NCBI GenBank assembly: GCA_003510325.1
Contig: DONB01000015.1
Coordinates: forward strand, 6,851-13,865
Direction: 5' to 3'
DNA: 7,015 nucleotides
Source: Thiobacillus sp.
GTDB taxonomy: Bacteria > Pseudomonadota > Gammaproteobacteria > Burkholderiales > Thiobacillaceae
Positions 6,373 through 7,015 of the stretch are shown one piece after another (position 1 is the first letter of the stretch; each line of letters starts with the position of its first letter). Below the pieces are notes generated by a model. It was not told where the DNA came from. It saw nothing but the letters and a program-made list of their open reading frames with translations, and ran no database searches. The translations under genes and the position numbers were made by a program.

Positions 6373-7015
6373 TCAGGAGCGCAGGCGCTCGCTCTGCCGC
6401 TTGAGCGAATCGGACAGCGCTTCAAGAATGCCGCTCGCCACCTGCGACAGACGCTCGGTGGCGGTGCTGGCCGATTCGCTCAGCCCGGCGCGCCCGGCCT
6501 CGGTCCCGGTTTTCACGCCCCTGGACAGCTGCTCCAGCGACGCGCGCACCTGCTCGCCGGTGCGCGTGCCGCTGTGCTTCAGGTGCTCGCTCAGGGTCTC
6601 GAGCTCCTCCTTCAGCTTGCCGCCGGACTGTTTGGCCGTCTGCTTCAGCGTGTCGACAAACTGCGCCTCCAGATCGCGCAACTGTTCCAGGCTAGCTTTC
6701 AGTTCGTTGTCCTTGAACGCCTTCCCCTGTTCGGCCGCTTCGCGCAGGGTATAGGACGCGGCCTGGGCCGCACTGCCGACGGCGTCGTCGAGGCCGGACA
6801 CGGCCTGCTTGAGTCCGTCCGTGATCTCGCCGCCGCGTGCGGTCAGCCCGCTCCCGACGCCGGCAGTGATCGTGCTGACGATCTCGCGCAGGTCGTTCAG
6901 GGCCAGCCGACGTTCGTGCAGCGCACGTGCAGCCAGGTCGCGCACCCGCTCGCGCAGGTCGGGGCCGGAGGCCGCCGCGGCTGCCTCATCGTGCCATTGC
7001 GCCAGCTGGGAATTT
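6373..7015 (-). CDS. Amphipathic helical protein of unknown function (N-terminus beyond window edge)
   Basis: The frame is open to the right edge, giving at least 213 residues; a GTG at 6945 is a possible internal start, but the reading upstream (NSQLAQWHDE, then Ala-rich) looks coding, so the true start is probably outside. No catalytic motif, signal peptide or hydrophobic membrane span is visible. The protein is Ala-, Glu-, Arg-, Leu-, Ser- and Gln-rich with long amphipathic helices, repeated small-residue faces (for example LKQAVSGLDDAVGSAAQAA) and no cysteine. This resembles phasins, apolipoprotein-like and other lipid- or granule-surface proteins, and I have a weak recollection of a DUF6781-type family with a similar start (VRDLAARALHERRL). 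It lies 138 bases upstream of the AarF-like kinase on the same strand. Reality of the gene is fairly sure; function is not known. Confidence 0.8.
   Translation of the reverse strand, partial: NSQLAQWHDEAAAAASGPDLRERVRDLAARALHERRLALNDLREIVSTITAGVGSGLTARGGEITDGLKQAVSGLDDAVGSAAQAASYTLREAAEQGKAFKDNELKASLEQLRDLEAQFVDTLKQTAKQSGGKLKEELETLSEHLKHSGTRTGEQVRASLEQLSRGVKTGTEAGRAGLSESASTATERLSQVASGILEALSDSLKRQSERLRS

Noticed and set aside
6237..6425. A 62-codon minus-strand frame ending just before the AarF-like start
   Set aside because: It overlaps the end of the amphipathic protein gene in another phase, is Arg/Cys/Ser-rich and has no domain or ribosome binding site.

Overview
The window is GC-rich, gene-dense bacterial chromosome. 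Base composition, codon use and protein types (a YoaA/DinG-type helicase, a CHASE4-GGDEF-EAL protein, an AarF/UbiB-type kinase) suggest a betaproteobacterium, possibly of the Thiobacillus/Nitrosomonadales kind. That placement is an impression from protein resemblance, not a computed result. No tRNA, rRNA, CRISPR array, insertion sequence or phage gene was seen.

Layout, left to right. (1) 1-1296, minus: the N-terminal two thirds of an iron-sulfur superfamily 2 helicase of the YoaA/DinG family, cut by the left edge. (2) 1297-1420: a divergent intergenic region with a plausible extended -10 box for the helicase. (3) 1421-2275, plus: an exported alpha/beta hydrolase whose stop overlaps the start of the next gene (ATGA). 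(4) 2272-4545, plus: a membrane-bound two-domain cyclic-di-GMP protein (TM, CHASE4-like sensor, TM, HAMP, GGDEF, EAL), interrupted by an in-frame TAA at 2563-2565 inside the sensor domain. (5) 4555-6234, minus: an ABC1/AarF/UbiB-type atypical kinase with two C-terminal membrane helices, convergent with the cyclic-di-GMP gene and only 9 bases from it. (6) 6235-6372: a 138-base spacer with two short hairpins and a possible -10 box. (7) 6373-7015, minus: an amphipathic helical protein of unknown function, open to the right edge.

Two functional groupings can be proposed. The hydrolase and the cyclic-di-GMP protein form a translationally coupled pair; an exported enzyme next to a receptor with an extracytoplasmic sensor suggests, without proof, that the enzyme's substrate or product relates to the signal. 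The amphipathic helical protein and the kinase lie on one strand in the same order and could be co-transcribed; both look membrane- or lipid-associated. The helicase is a separate DNA-repair unit.

The most notable item is the single in-frame stop in an otherwise intact gene: every recognisable GGDEF and EAL active-site residue, and the GGDEF inhibitory site, is still present. This means a recent nonsense mutation, a sequence error, or expression through readthrough or internal initiation. I did not find convincing evidence of an entirely new biological system.
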